Shown here in pieces: positions 8,001-12,999 of a stretch of 14,514 nucleotides of DNA. The DNA comes from DASYPP01 sp036006525 (GTDB lineage: Bacteria; Gemmatimonadota; Gemmatimonadetes; Gemmatimonadales; GWC2-71-9). A program made the translations under genes and the position numbers. The stretch is taken from assembly GCA_036006525.1 (NCBI GenBank), contig DASYPP010000094.1, forward strand, positions 1-14,514, in the 5' to 3' direction. Every line of letters begins with the position of its first letter. Position 1 is the first letter of the stretch. Under the pieces are notes generated by a model. It was not told the origin of the DNA. It saw only the letters and a list, made by a program, of their open reading frames with translations, and searched no databases.

Positions 8001-8135
8001 GGTCGGGTGCGCGGAGTGGTAGCCAAACCGCTCGCCCCGGAGGGTGGCGGCGTAGCCGTCCGTCACGCCTGGCGGCAGGGCGCCGAGCGGGCGGAGCAGA
8101 GTATCAGCGGCGAGGAGGAGCGCTGCCGGGTTCAT
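5061..8135 (-). CDS. GH38-like alpha-mannosidase family glycoside hydrolase
   Basis: A 1024-aa enzyme. Residues 1-275 are beta-rich and not recognised. The GH38-type catalytic domain begins near 277 (REIWLINHAHLDIGYTD), with the zinc-binding HxHxD-like motif at 283-287 and an Asp in TSDVPGFTWG (400-409; D402 is a candidate nucleophile or metal ligand). The alpha-helical part includes WDEHTWGADES (621-631). From about 680 to the end are beta-sandwich domains typical of alpha-mannosidase C-termini. GH38 enzymes cleave alpha-mannosides with retention using Zn; the DUF5054 group is close, so substrate specificity is open. The ATG at 8135 gives MNPAALLLAADTLLRPLG, only a weak export signal without positive charges; the longer frame to 8255 adds a charged stretch that does not look coding. 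A GAGG lies about 12 nt upstream. The gene starts 41 bp after the unknown 311-aa gene. Residues 742-762 are a heptapeptide tandem repeat (separate entry). Confidence 0.85.
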   Translation of the reverse strand: MNPAALLLAADTLLRPLGALPPGVTDGYAATLRGERFGYHSAHPTAHASLLVRSLDSTNAAVWQTAPVVNAADGMRHLAFLAALDVADSGQAPVRFWVTVNGGHRFALPQPATAADTWSVAGVDGITLRFRRLLTDKFGDVHGVVTLDVPAPIAPAGTPVTLQVQGESVGRMSWFILYTVSMQPAIAAHGEQLLAREGTSRLQTIRLDAWSPFDTMTVTVTAGGLPPTTQRLGVGATTFRVTVPAVATPMTMALTVQGVTGTATFDSLPLAPVVPREIWLINHAHLDIGYTDVPAIVREKHQRGIDSALAYIERSRGNPAAARFAWNVEGLWPLQDYLERRPAADTARLLAAVRRGDVALSALYANLMTGLSGSQELEHLLDFAERLRHDYRVPVTMAMTSDVPGFTWGLVPALASHGIRYLSSGPNYIPGPTHDGDRIGHTLRAWGDRPFWWIGPEGRDSLLVMFAGRGYSWIGGWPRGRLTLEDAGVMSEYLEDLVSRRYPWDIVQVRVAIGGDNGVPDAQLADVVRQWNQRYVSPRLVIGTLPAMFAAMEQRHGKDLPRIRGDLTGYWEDGAVSTLREQIMTRASAARLAQAATLAALRKRPLDQGALEAAWRFVLLWDEHTWGADESIREPDSPETIAQWREKQRQALDADSASRALLALAARSPAAGRSLDIWNTHETRERGVVIIPDSLSRGGDRVRDVAGRILPSQRLKNGALAVQLDLRPLNATRITIDTGPVSAQSVESAQSADESVQSADDSLWNARVVVHVDPTSGAIASVRWRGRELVDRSRGGWNRYRYVSGLDTAGAQDAAASRIEVVEGGPLVATLRITSAAPGARRLVREVTLYADDDAIRLLTLLDKAPGRDKEAVHIAFPLAVPAGTVRMEQGLAVVRPDSDQAEGANRNVYPVQRWLDASNGEFGISLLTPDLPLWELNGLTAEAWRQPDGQEDWLCHSLPGTELVAYAMNNYWHTNFKAEQPGPVTFRVVLLPHGPFDVAGAIRAALAVSEPPVVLRANADPVH
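5854..5913. repeat. 21-bp tandem repeat, about 2.9 copies, inside the GH38 gene
   Basis: Two units (5854-5874 and 5875-5895) are identical except at one base, and a third, degenerate partial unit runs to about 5913. Each unit contains two copies of CAGATTG/CAGAT-like words (plus strand: TCATCCGCAGATTGC then ACAGAT or GCAGAT). Because 21 is a multiple of three, the gene stays in frame and encodes SAQSVE-SAQSADE-SVQSADD. The block lies between two beta domains, where a linker insertion is likely to be tolerated. It is AT-richer than the surrounding gene and reads like an intergenic-type repeat that entered a coding sequence. Confidence 0.88.
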
Positions 8136-8176
8136 GGGGTCGGACTGTCCTCGAGCGGCGTCTCTCGCGGGCCGCC

Positions 8177-9112
8177 CTAGATGGTCACCCCTGTCGCGAT
8201 GAGGCCACTCGCTTTCATGGGAAGCGGCCTGCGCGCGACCAGTACCACAGGGCACAAGACCCGGAAGTTCCCAGCGGCGAAATCGGCGACCACATGCGCA
8301 TCGTCGAGATCATACTTCACCACCAGCGACACCAAGAGCACCGCAATCTCGTCGCTCTCCACCACGATGCCCGGCGCCGTCAGGAAACGGGTGAGCGCGA
8401 AGGTCCGCTCGTTGGTGGACCCGCCAAAAAACGGCGGTCCATCGCTGATCGCTCCCACGGCCGTCACGTTCTGCGAGTCCGATACCTGCGTGGCGGTCAG
8501 GACATCGAGCTTGGCGTCGACGGTCACCACGCCGCCATTGAAGAAGCCGGAGCCTACCCCCATCCTCAGGTGGCCACTCGCATTGAGCAGGGTGTCGAAG
8601 TCGAACAGAAATGGGGTCGCCGCCGCGTTGTGGAACCCGAAAATGAACGAAATGGTGTCCACGTCGCTCGACTTGCGGTCCACCAGGAGTCTTACGAAGC
8701 TCTTGCCCGATTCGATGTGGGTCTCCTTGAGAATGCCGGGATCGGACGCCAGGATGTTGATCGGTTGGGCCAGGAAGAAGGAGGAGTTGGTCGGAGGCGC
8801 GCCGGCCGAGGTCGCCATCATGTTGGCGCCCCATGCGGTCGCCGACTTCTGCGTCCGCTTGATGGGACCCGCCCAACGCCTGGCGGCACCGGCGGCCGCC
8901 CGGGGAGCCATGCGGTCCCACTCGGAGCGTTGTTGCTTCTGGAGCCTCTGGGCCTTCTTGACGTCAAACCCCGTGGAACGAAGCCAATCCGTCGCCAGCT
9001 TCTCCGCCGCCCGTGCGTTCGGGAGCGGTGGGCGCGCGGCTTTGGGGGTCTCCTGCTGCTTCCAGAAGGCGCGCACCATTCGTCCAAGCTCAGCCTTCGT
9101 CAGCTTTGCCAT
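8177..9112 (-). CDS. Uncharacterised 311-aa protein, helical basic N-terminus and beta-rich C-terminus
   Basis: I do not recognise this protein. It starts at ATG 9112 behind a near-perfect ribosome-binding site (AAAGGAGG, complement of 9122-9129, nine nt spacing), so it should be well translated. Residues 1-95 are Lys/Arg/Ala-rich and predicted helical (AELGRMVRAFWKQQ, AAEKLATDWLRSTGFDVKKAQRLQKQQ). Residues 110-311 look like a chain of beta-strands (SFVRLLVDRKSS, TISFIFGFHN, VVTVDAKLDVLTATQV, EIAVLLVSLVVKYDL, FRVLCPVVLVARR), with Gly/Asn-rich loops such as GVGSGFFNGG. There is no signal peptide, membrane span or Cys cluster. It precedes the GH38 gene by 41 bp on the same strand and is probably co-transcribed, but a functional link is only inferred. 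Confidence 0.75.
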   Translation of the reverse strand: MAKLTKAELGRMVRAFWKQQETPKAARPPLPNARAAEKLATDWLRSTGFDVKKAQRLQKQQRSEWDRMAPRAAAGAARRWAGPIKRTQKSATAWGANMMATSAGAPPTNSSFFLAQPINILASDPGILKETHIESGKSFVRLLVDRKSSDVDTISFIFGFHNAAATPFLFDFDTLLNASGHLRMGVGSGFFNGGVVTVDAKLDVLTATQVSDSQNVTAVGAISDGPPFFGGSTNERTFALTRFLTAPGIVVESDEIAVLLVSLVVKYDLDDAHVVADFAAGNFRVLCPVVLVARRPLPMKASGLIATGVTI

Positions 9113-9121
9113 TTTGCATGT

Positions 9122-9129
9122 CCTCCTTT
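9122..9129 (-). promoter_or_regulatory. Strong Shine-Dalgarno of the 311-aa gene
   Basis: The minus strand reads AAAGGAGG, nine nt before the ATG at 9112. Another ATG lies between them, but it is out of frame with the long reading frame. The 63-bp gap upstream, back to the PH-domain gene stop, is AT-richer than its surroundings and may also hold a promoter, although I see no clear pair of boxes. Confidence 0.7.
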
Positions 9130-9175
9130 GGTAAATTCACAACAGGTGGCTATACAACCGCGGAATGAGCGCGTG

Positions 9176-9739
9176 TCAGGCGCCGATTCGCCCGGAGGTC
9201 CGCTGAGCATCGCGAATCTGGGTATATACCTGCCGGGCATTTTCAATCATGTCAAAGCTTGGTGGCAGAAACCGCCCCATCCCTGGCCATCCGGCGCCGG
9301 CAAAGAACGTGTAACGGGGATCGCCGGCACCAAAGGAAATGGTCCCGCTCCGATCCCCTCGCTCCTTGAGAGAGAGGTCGGCCAGCCCCTTGAGGGACAG
9401 ACTCTTCACTCCTCCCGGGGTTCGAATGATGGCACGTTGGTCGGTAAGGCCGTAATACGTGCGGCTCCGTTGATAGCTATCATAGAAGAACCGTCCGACG
9501 GTGATATAGACGGCGACCAGGATGAACGGGATGCCCCACAGGGCAAAGAAGGTGGGGCCCCCCTGTCGCAAGACGCCCACCTCCCAGTAGACGGCAAATC
9601 CACCCCACATCACGCTGAAAGGAATCATCAGGGCGTCCGCCGTCCTCAATCGGAGTCCCTGACGTGGCCGGCCGGTCCACAGCAGGCGCTCGCCAGACCC
9701 GAGCTCGCGTTGAAGTTGCTGTTGCGATTCAAAGTCCAT
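9176..9739 (-). CDS. PH-domain (bPH/YdbS-like) membrane protein
   Basis: A 187-aa protein. After a short cytosolic start containing the motif GERLLWTGRPRQGLRLR (16-32), two hydrophobic segments (about 35-52 and 63-82) form a hairpin in the membrane. They are followed by FYDSYQRSRTYYGLTDQRAIIRT (85-107) and a beta-rich tail (VKSLSLKGLADLSLKERGDRSGTISFG). 'E.ilW.G.P' before a two-helix hairpin and then 'Y.lT..R.ii' is the usual architecture of bacterial PH-domain membrane proteins of the YdbS/YdbT type; the role is unknown. The ATG has AGGA eight nt upstream. Only 19 nt separate the start codon from the 45-bp repeat at 9758-9802, so the repeat forms its 5' leader. The stop codon lies in GCCTGAC. 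Confidence 0.82.
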   Translation of the reverse strand: MDFESQQQLQRELGSGERLLWTGRPRQGLRLRTADALMIPFSVMWGGFAVYWEVGVLRQGGPTFFALWGIPFILVAVYITVGRFFYDSYQRSRTYYGLTDQRAIIRTPGGVKSLSLKGLADLSLKERGDRSGTISFGAGDPRYTFFAGAGWPGMGRFLPPSFDMIENARQVYTQIRDAQRTSGRIGA

Positions 9740-9757
9740 TGGGATTCCTGGTATCGG

Positions 9758-9802
9758 CGCCTAACGGTTGGCGCTTGAGCGGCGACCGAAGGAAGTACTT
9801 TA
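9758..9802. repeat. 45-bp direct repeat, copy A (half-attC-like)
   Basis: It matches 11061-11105 in 43 of 45 positions in the same orientation. The plus strand opens CGCCTAACGGTTGGCGCTTG and ends GAAGGAAGTACTTTA. Read on the coding (minus) strand, it ends in GTTAGGC, the consensus form (GTTRRRY) of an integron attC R' box, 19 nt before the PH-domain gene's start. GCGCC/GGCGC around TAACGGTT can form a short stem. The matching second arm expected of a full attC was not found. The rest of the 250-bp gap (9803-9989) has no gene I can support. Confidence 0.85.
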
Positions 9803-9989
9803 GTGCATTCGCGCTGATCATGGCCCCCGTCCAGCGAGTAGCCCGGCGCGAATGGCCATTCCAAGCAGGCCGGTTCAATGTGTTCCCCGCCCGTCACAAT
9901 CACACCGTTCACCTATCGCCGTCGGGACTCACCGCTCGAGCGGAACTGATTCAGGGGCAGCTTGTCGCTGCATGCGGCGGCCGCGCAGG

Positions 9990-11030
9990 TCAGCGGCCTA
10001 CGTGTCTCCTCAAGAACGCCACGACGTCATCATACGCACGCGCGACCTCCGGATCCTTGAGGCCGATCGGTTCGGCGGCATCCGACGTCCAACCCGTGGG
10101 GAAGACGTCGAACAGATGATCGTAGCCGTGCATGCGAATGAGGCGATGCGGCACTCCGGCCTTCTGTAAGGCCTCCGCCATTCGCACGGACTCCTCGAAT
10201 GGAACATCGGTGTCCCTGTCGCCGTGGAGAAGAAGCGTCGGCGGGTATTCCCTGGTGAGGTGGCGGATGGGCGAGTAATGCTCGAGCTTCTCCAGGTCCT
10301 TCTCGGGATCAAGCGCGGCGACTTCCCACGACCAGAGGCCGTGTTGCCGGATGTAGTTGTAGTAGAGGACTCGCGGGAAGAGCGGGCTTTCCGACAATAT
10401 CTTCCCACCGACTGCCCCGTAGGCTGTCTCTCTCGGGACGGAATCCAATTTGAGGTAGTTGGTATCGGGTCGGACCGTCCATGCTCCCGTGAGGTCGCCA
10501 TACCCGTAAAAGGAAACCAGCGCCGTCGGTCGCGGCGTTACGGAAAAGCCCGCCATGAGTGCGAGGTAGCCGCCGGCCGAGTTGCCAACCAGCGCAATTT
10601 TATCCGGGTCGATCCAGAAGAGCCGGGGGCCATTCTCCCGCACCCAATGATAGGCATCCGCCAGGTCTTCGAGAATGTCGGGGAGCTTCGTTTCCGGCGC
10701 GAGGCGATAGTCGATTGATATCAGGGCGAACCCTGCCTGCAGGTAGCGTTCCAGCTGATCCGGTCTCACCGAGCCTCGATTCCCGAAGATCAGTGCGCCG
10801 CCATGGATCCAGACGATGGCAGGCCGAACGTCCTTGCCTGGCAGTCGATAGACATCGGCCTTGATGTCACACTCGCCTACCCTCTTGTAGACGTATGTCG
10901 TCTTGGAGTACGCTGCCTCTGAGTCAGCGGCAACCGGGGGTGCACTCGGGTGAGCTTCCCGCCCAAGGGTCAAGGCAGCCCACACAAACACGCCCGGCAG
11001 AGACATCATCGCCTTAAGGGGGTAGCGCAT
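9990..11030 (-). CDS. Alpha/beta-hydrolase, probable exported esterase (BD-FAE/lipase-like)
   Basis: A 346-aa serine hydrolase. The start MRYPLKAMMSLPGVFVWAALTLG has the shape of a signal peptide, so the enzyme is probably exported. The catalytic landmarks are in order: oxyanion-hole HGGA (76-79), nucleophile elbow GNSAGG with Ser151, acid in HGDRDTDVP (most likely Asp273) and His305 in GYDHLF. IDYRLAPETKLPDILEDLADAYHWVREN (106-133) is typical of the esterase/lipase group that includes BD-FAE and hormone-sensitive-lipase-like enzymes, which hydrolyse short-chain or carbohydrate-linked esters; the true substrate is unknown. The ATG has GAGG eight nt upstream. The leader holds repeat copy B, whose near end is 30 nt from the start. 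The gene is followed by a 250-bp gap before the PH-domain gene, so it is probably transcribed alone or with a long spacer. Confidence 0.88.
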   Translation of the reverse strand: MRYPLKAMMSLPGVFVWAALTLGREAHPSAPPVAADSEAAYSKTTYVYKRVGECDIKADVYRLPGKDVRPAIVWIHGGALIFGNRGSVRPDQLERYLQAGFALISIDYRLAPETKLPDILEDLADAYHWVRENGPRLFWIDPDKIALVGNSAGGYLALMAGFSVTPRPTALVSFYGYGDLTGAWTVRPDTNYLKLDSVPRETAYGAVGGKILSESPLFPRVLYYNYIRQHGLWSWEVAALDPEKDLEKLEHYSPIRHLTREYPPTLLLHGDRDTDVPFEESVRMAEALQKAGVPHRLIRMHGYDHLFDVFPTGWTSDAAEPIGLKDPEVARAYDDVVAFLRRHVGR

Positions 11031-11060
11031 AACAGTGTCCTCGCACGGCCTTTTGTGGTC

Positions 11061-11105
11061 CGCCTGACGGTTGGCGGTTGAGCGGCGACCGAAGGAAGTA
11101 CTTTA
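11061..11105. repeat. 45-bp direct repeat, copy B (half-attC-like)
   Basis: It differs from copy A at two positions only. On the minus strand it ends in GTCAGGC, a one-base variant of the R'-like GTTAGGC, and lies 30 nt before the esterase start codon. The rest of the 177-bp gap (11106-11207) is unlike the DNA beside copy A, so the homology is confined to the repeat. The same gap contains another core, GCCTAAC at 11166-11172, about 36 nt beyond the stop of the neighbouring NTF2-like gene. Confidence 0.85.
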
Positions 11106-11207
11106 ACGCCTAATACGATCAGGGGACTCACGATCACCATCTGGTCTTGAGGTGCGAGTATTGGAGCCTAACGACCCGCGCTTCTGCTGTACACGTTGGT
11201 CAGACCG

Positions 11208-11687
11208 CTACTTCGTGGGCAGTGCAGCCTCGGTGCTGAATGCATCCCGTGCCACGCGCCACTTGCCGTCTGCATCGTGGTGATAGATCACCAGCCCCCA
11301 CCCCGTATCGATGATGTCCGCACCACCGGCCCTCGGGGTATCCGTGGACTTGTAGCTGTAGCGCTCGAACGCCCAGTCGCCCGACACTACAAATTCCTGC
11401 GAGGTCTTGTCCCAATGGGTCGTGAACGCCTGGAGATATCCCTCAGCCCAGGCGCGGACGGCGGCCTTGCCGACGATCGGCGGGGAATGCGCCGCGAGGA
11501 ATACGACGTCCTCAGTGAACATCCCGGCCAGCGAGTCCAGGTTGTTGGAGTTGATAGCCGTCGTGTACGCGTCGTGCGCGAGATGGGCGGTCGAGTCGGC
11601 CGCGGCAGCACCGACAGCGGGTTTGGCGCCGGATGGTCCGCATGCGCCGAGGACAATGATTGCAAGGCACCCTAGAATGGTACGCAC
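11208..11687 (-). CDS. NTF2-like (DUF4440/SnoaL-type) lipoprotein
   Basis: From a GTG at 11687 the product is 159 aa, starting MRTILGCLAIIVLGAC, a compact lipoprotein signal with lipobox LGAC and Cys16. GGAG lies six nt upstream of the GTG, and this decides the start; the frame is open to an ATG at 11750, but that extension would bury the signal peptide. The mature part has the NTF2-like order: helix DAYTTAINSNNLDSLAGMFTEDVVFLAA (39-66), 'PPIVGKAAVRAWAEGYLQAF', then strands ending in GWGLVIYHHDADGKWRVARDAFST (129-152). The 'GKWRVARDAF' ending is typical of DUF4440-type proteins. The ligand is unknown. It lies 59 bp after the next NTF2-like gene, which it resembles in layout but only weakly in sequence. 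Confidence 0.85.
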   Translation of the reverse strand: MRTILGCLAIIVLGACGPSGAKPAVGAAAADSTAHLAHDAYTTAINSNNLDSLAGMFTEDVVFLAAHSPPIVGKAAVRAWAEGYLQAFTTHWDKTSQEFVVSGDWAFERYSYKSTDTPRAGGADIIDTGWGLVIYHHDADGKWRVARDAFSTEAALPTK

Positions 11688-11746
11688 ATGTTGCTCCGGA
11701 TGACCGTGAAAATACAGGTGAGCCGACCACTCCCCCGGTCGCGGGC

Positions 11747-12292
11747 TCAAGATCTCGCGCCGGACTCTACCGGTCTGCCGTCAACCAGTGTCTCCCCAGG
11801 CTGGATCTGGTCTACTCGCCAAAAAAGCCAACCGTCCGGGGTTCGTATCCATGACTCGCGCTGAACCACGGAAGTCCGTACCTCATGCACCGTGCCGTCG
11901 TTCAGCCGTTGCTGCCGCACTGTGCGCTGAAGGACGATGGCATGGGCCGTATCTCCCGCCAATGATAGCGCGGTAATCGTCTCGGTAAGGGAGTCGAACC
12001 GCACGATGCGATCGATGAAGGCCCGAGTGCGATCGTACATCTGTTCGCGAGTGGAAACGTTGCCGTCTGGCGTTATCGTATGGAAGGCAGGGTGCCGGAG
12101 ACGCATGACGCGATCTGGGTCACGCGCCATGAATCCTGCTTCGTTTTCCAGGTAGCGGGCCGCCAGCTCGCGACAGACGACGGCGATCGAATCAGCGGCT
12201 CCTCCACGGCCCGACGAGAGCTGGGCGCAACCGGGAATCGCTGCGGCGACAACGAGAGCAACCGTAAGAAGAGATGGAACAGCGCGGTGCAT
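11747..12292 (-). CDS. NTF2-like lipoprotein
   Basis: A 181-aa protein from ATG 12292 (MHRAVPSLLTVALVVAAAIPGC); the ATG at 12301 would add MKD. AGGG lies nine nt before 12292 but directly abuts 12301, so 12292 is preferred. The lipobox IPGC puts the lipid-carrying Cys at 22, although Pro at -2 is unusual. The mature domain follows NTF2-like order: VVCRELAARYLENEAGFMARDPDRVMRLRHPAFHTITPDG, then REQMYDRTRAFIDRIVRFDSLTETITALSLAGDTAHAIVLQRTVR, and the closing strands SWIRTPDGWLFWRVDQIQPGE. The closing 'W....DGW.f.rvd' strand is typical of DUF4440/SnoaL-like proteins. It is the fourth such gene here and forms a probable two-gene unit with the one after it. A partial repeat relative lies upstream. 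Confidence 0.83.
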   Translation of the reverse strand: MHRAVPSLLTVALVVAAAIPGCAQLSSGRGGAADSIAVVCRELAARYLENEAGFMARDPDRVMRLRHPAFHTITPDGNVSTREQMYDRTRAFIDRIVRFDSLTETITALSLAGDTAHAIVLQRTVRQQRLNDGTVHEVRTSVVQRESWIRTPDGWLFWRVDQIQPGETLVDGRPVESGARS

Positions 12293-12345
12293 ATCCTTCA
12301 TCCCTGACTGGGTTTCGTGCTCGTGATAAGCCTGAGGCGGCCGGT

Positions 12346-12359
12346 GGTTGACGCTTGAG
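12346..12359. repeat. Partial third relative of the 45-bp repeat
   Basis: GGTTGACGCTTGAG matches 13 of 14 bases of the inner part of copy A (GGTTGGCGCTTGAG). A GCCTGAG at 12330-12336 stands where the GCCTAAC core would be, with 9 extra bases between. Read on the minus strand, the core is 37 nt before the start codon of the NTF2-like gene, a placement like that of copies A and B. The match is short, so this is a tentative relative. Confidence 0.4.
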
Positions 12360-12426
12360 GTCGATTCTCATCTGCGCCGGCGCGGTTGCGCTCCAGGCGC
12401 TGCCTGGACGGCGGCCCTGATAGCTG

Positions 12427-12552
12427 TCATTCCGGCAACGGGAATTCGTCAATCAACCGCGCAGGCTCCTTTAGCACGGCCTTGCCGGTCGGGCTGACCT
12501 CTAGCCCGAAACCTAGTGTTCTTTTCCCAGCGCGTCGCAGGATCCGGAACAT
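12427..12552 (-). CDS. Putative 41-aa small protein
   Basis: In the 287-bp gap between the YdhR-like gene and the NTF2-like gene there is an ATG frame of 41 codons preceded by TGGGAG. The translation starts MFRILRRAGKRTLGFG and continues EVSPTGKAVLKEPARL, ending IDEFPLPE. The alternation of basic, hydrophobic and acidic residues and about 68% GC at third positions look more like a gene, or the end of one, than random frame. I recognise no family. It could be a genuine small protein of a short cassette, a C-terminal remnant of a lost gene, or chance. The rest of the gap holds the hairpin at 12489-12509 and the partial repeat. Confidence 0.4.
   Translation of the reverse strand: MFRILRRAGKRTLGFGLEVSPTGKAVLKEPARLIDEFPLPE
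12489..12509. other. Perfect 7-bp inverted repeat (hairpin)
   Basis: TCGGGCT (12489-12495) and AGCCCGA (12503-12509) are perfect complements around a seven-base loop. It lies about 75 nt past the YdhR-like gene's stop but inside the putative 41-codon frame. No T-run follows it on the minus strand, so it is not a typical intrinsic terminator. Confidence 0.4.
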
Positions 12553-12579
12553 CTCCCAGGGGGCCTATCGCCCAACTCC

Positions 12580-12888
12580 CTATCGCAGTCCCCTGGTAAT
12601 CAATGAGGCTTTTTGATTTACTTCAAAGTCGACCGAAGAAACGTTTGTTACGAACGGCCGGCTGACAATTGCTTTGACAAGGTCAGAATGCATAAAGTCA
12701 TCCATTGCAGACTTGCTTTCCCACAAATAGAAGCCTCCAAAAGTATTCTTCGCTTCGTCTGCCAACCAGATTTTGGAAATAAGGCCTGGTACTTTCGCTA
12801 ACACTGGTGCATCGGGTTCTACCATTTGCTTAAGGTAGTCGGCTTGCGAGATATCCTTTAATTGATAGGTGATTAATTGTGCTTGCAT
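12580..12888 (-). CDS. YdhR-type putative mono-oxygenase (AT-rich, acquired)
   Basis: A 102-aa protein from ATG 12888, chosen because GAGGG lies four nt upstream and the length matches the family (about 100 aa); in-frame ATGs at 12903 and 12918 would add short tails. Key stretches are PGLISKIWLADEAKNTFGGFYLWES (34-58), the 'DLVKAIVSRPFVTNV' helix-strand and the ending NQKASLITRG. These match the YdhR family (dimeric alpha+beta barrel, related to ActVA-Orf6-type mono-oxygenases), whose physiological substrate is unproven. The gene and its leader (12601-12960) count to about 42% GC, against 60% or more nearby, with codons such as TTA, AAA and ATT common. That is strong evidence of recent transfer from a low-GC donor, Bacteroidota-like for example. 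The 97-bp leader upstream is AT-rich and probably brought its own promoter, although I cannot fix the boxes. Confidence 0.82.
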   Translation of the reverse strand: MQAQLITYQLKDISQADYLKQMVEPDAPVLAKVPGLISKIWLADEAKNTFGGFYLWESKSAMDDFMHSDLVKAIVSRPFVTNVSSVDFEVNQKASLITRGLR

Positions 12889-12984
12889 AATTCCCTCGTT
12901 CATGATTGTTAATATCAATACTCTTTAACCTACTAATTCCTACTCACCCCGTTGAATTCCTTCGGATGTGGCCCCGGTTCGGGT

Positions 12985-12999
12985 GTCAGGTGGTGCCCC
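12985..12999. repeat. 15-bp inverted repeat, left copy flanking the methyltransferase gene
   Basis: GTCAGGTGGTGCCCC here is the exact reverse complement of 13656-13670. This copy covers the last codons and the stop of the methyltransferase gene (stop at 12986-12988). Confidence 0.8.

Noticed and set aside
6207..8180. 657-codon plus-strand frame opposite the GH38 gene
   Set aside because: It mirrors the GH38 gene, has a compositionally odd translation with no motif, and has no plausible ribosome-binding site.
7937..9778. 613-codon plus-strand frame across three minus-strand genes
   Set aside because: It spans the boundaries of the GH38, 311-aa and PH-domain genes on the opposite strand, which a real gene would not do here; the translation is low in hydrophobic structure.
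9803..9989. Possible small gene in the gap after repeat A, for example the minus-strand frame beginning MNGVIVTGG
   Set aside because: The frame runs through the repeat and into the PH-domain gene in another phase, and no homologous domain or ribosome-binding site is visible.
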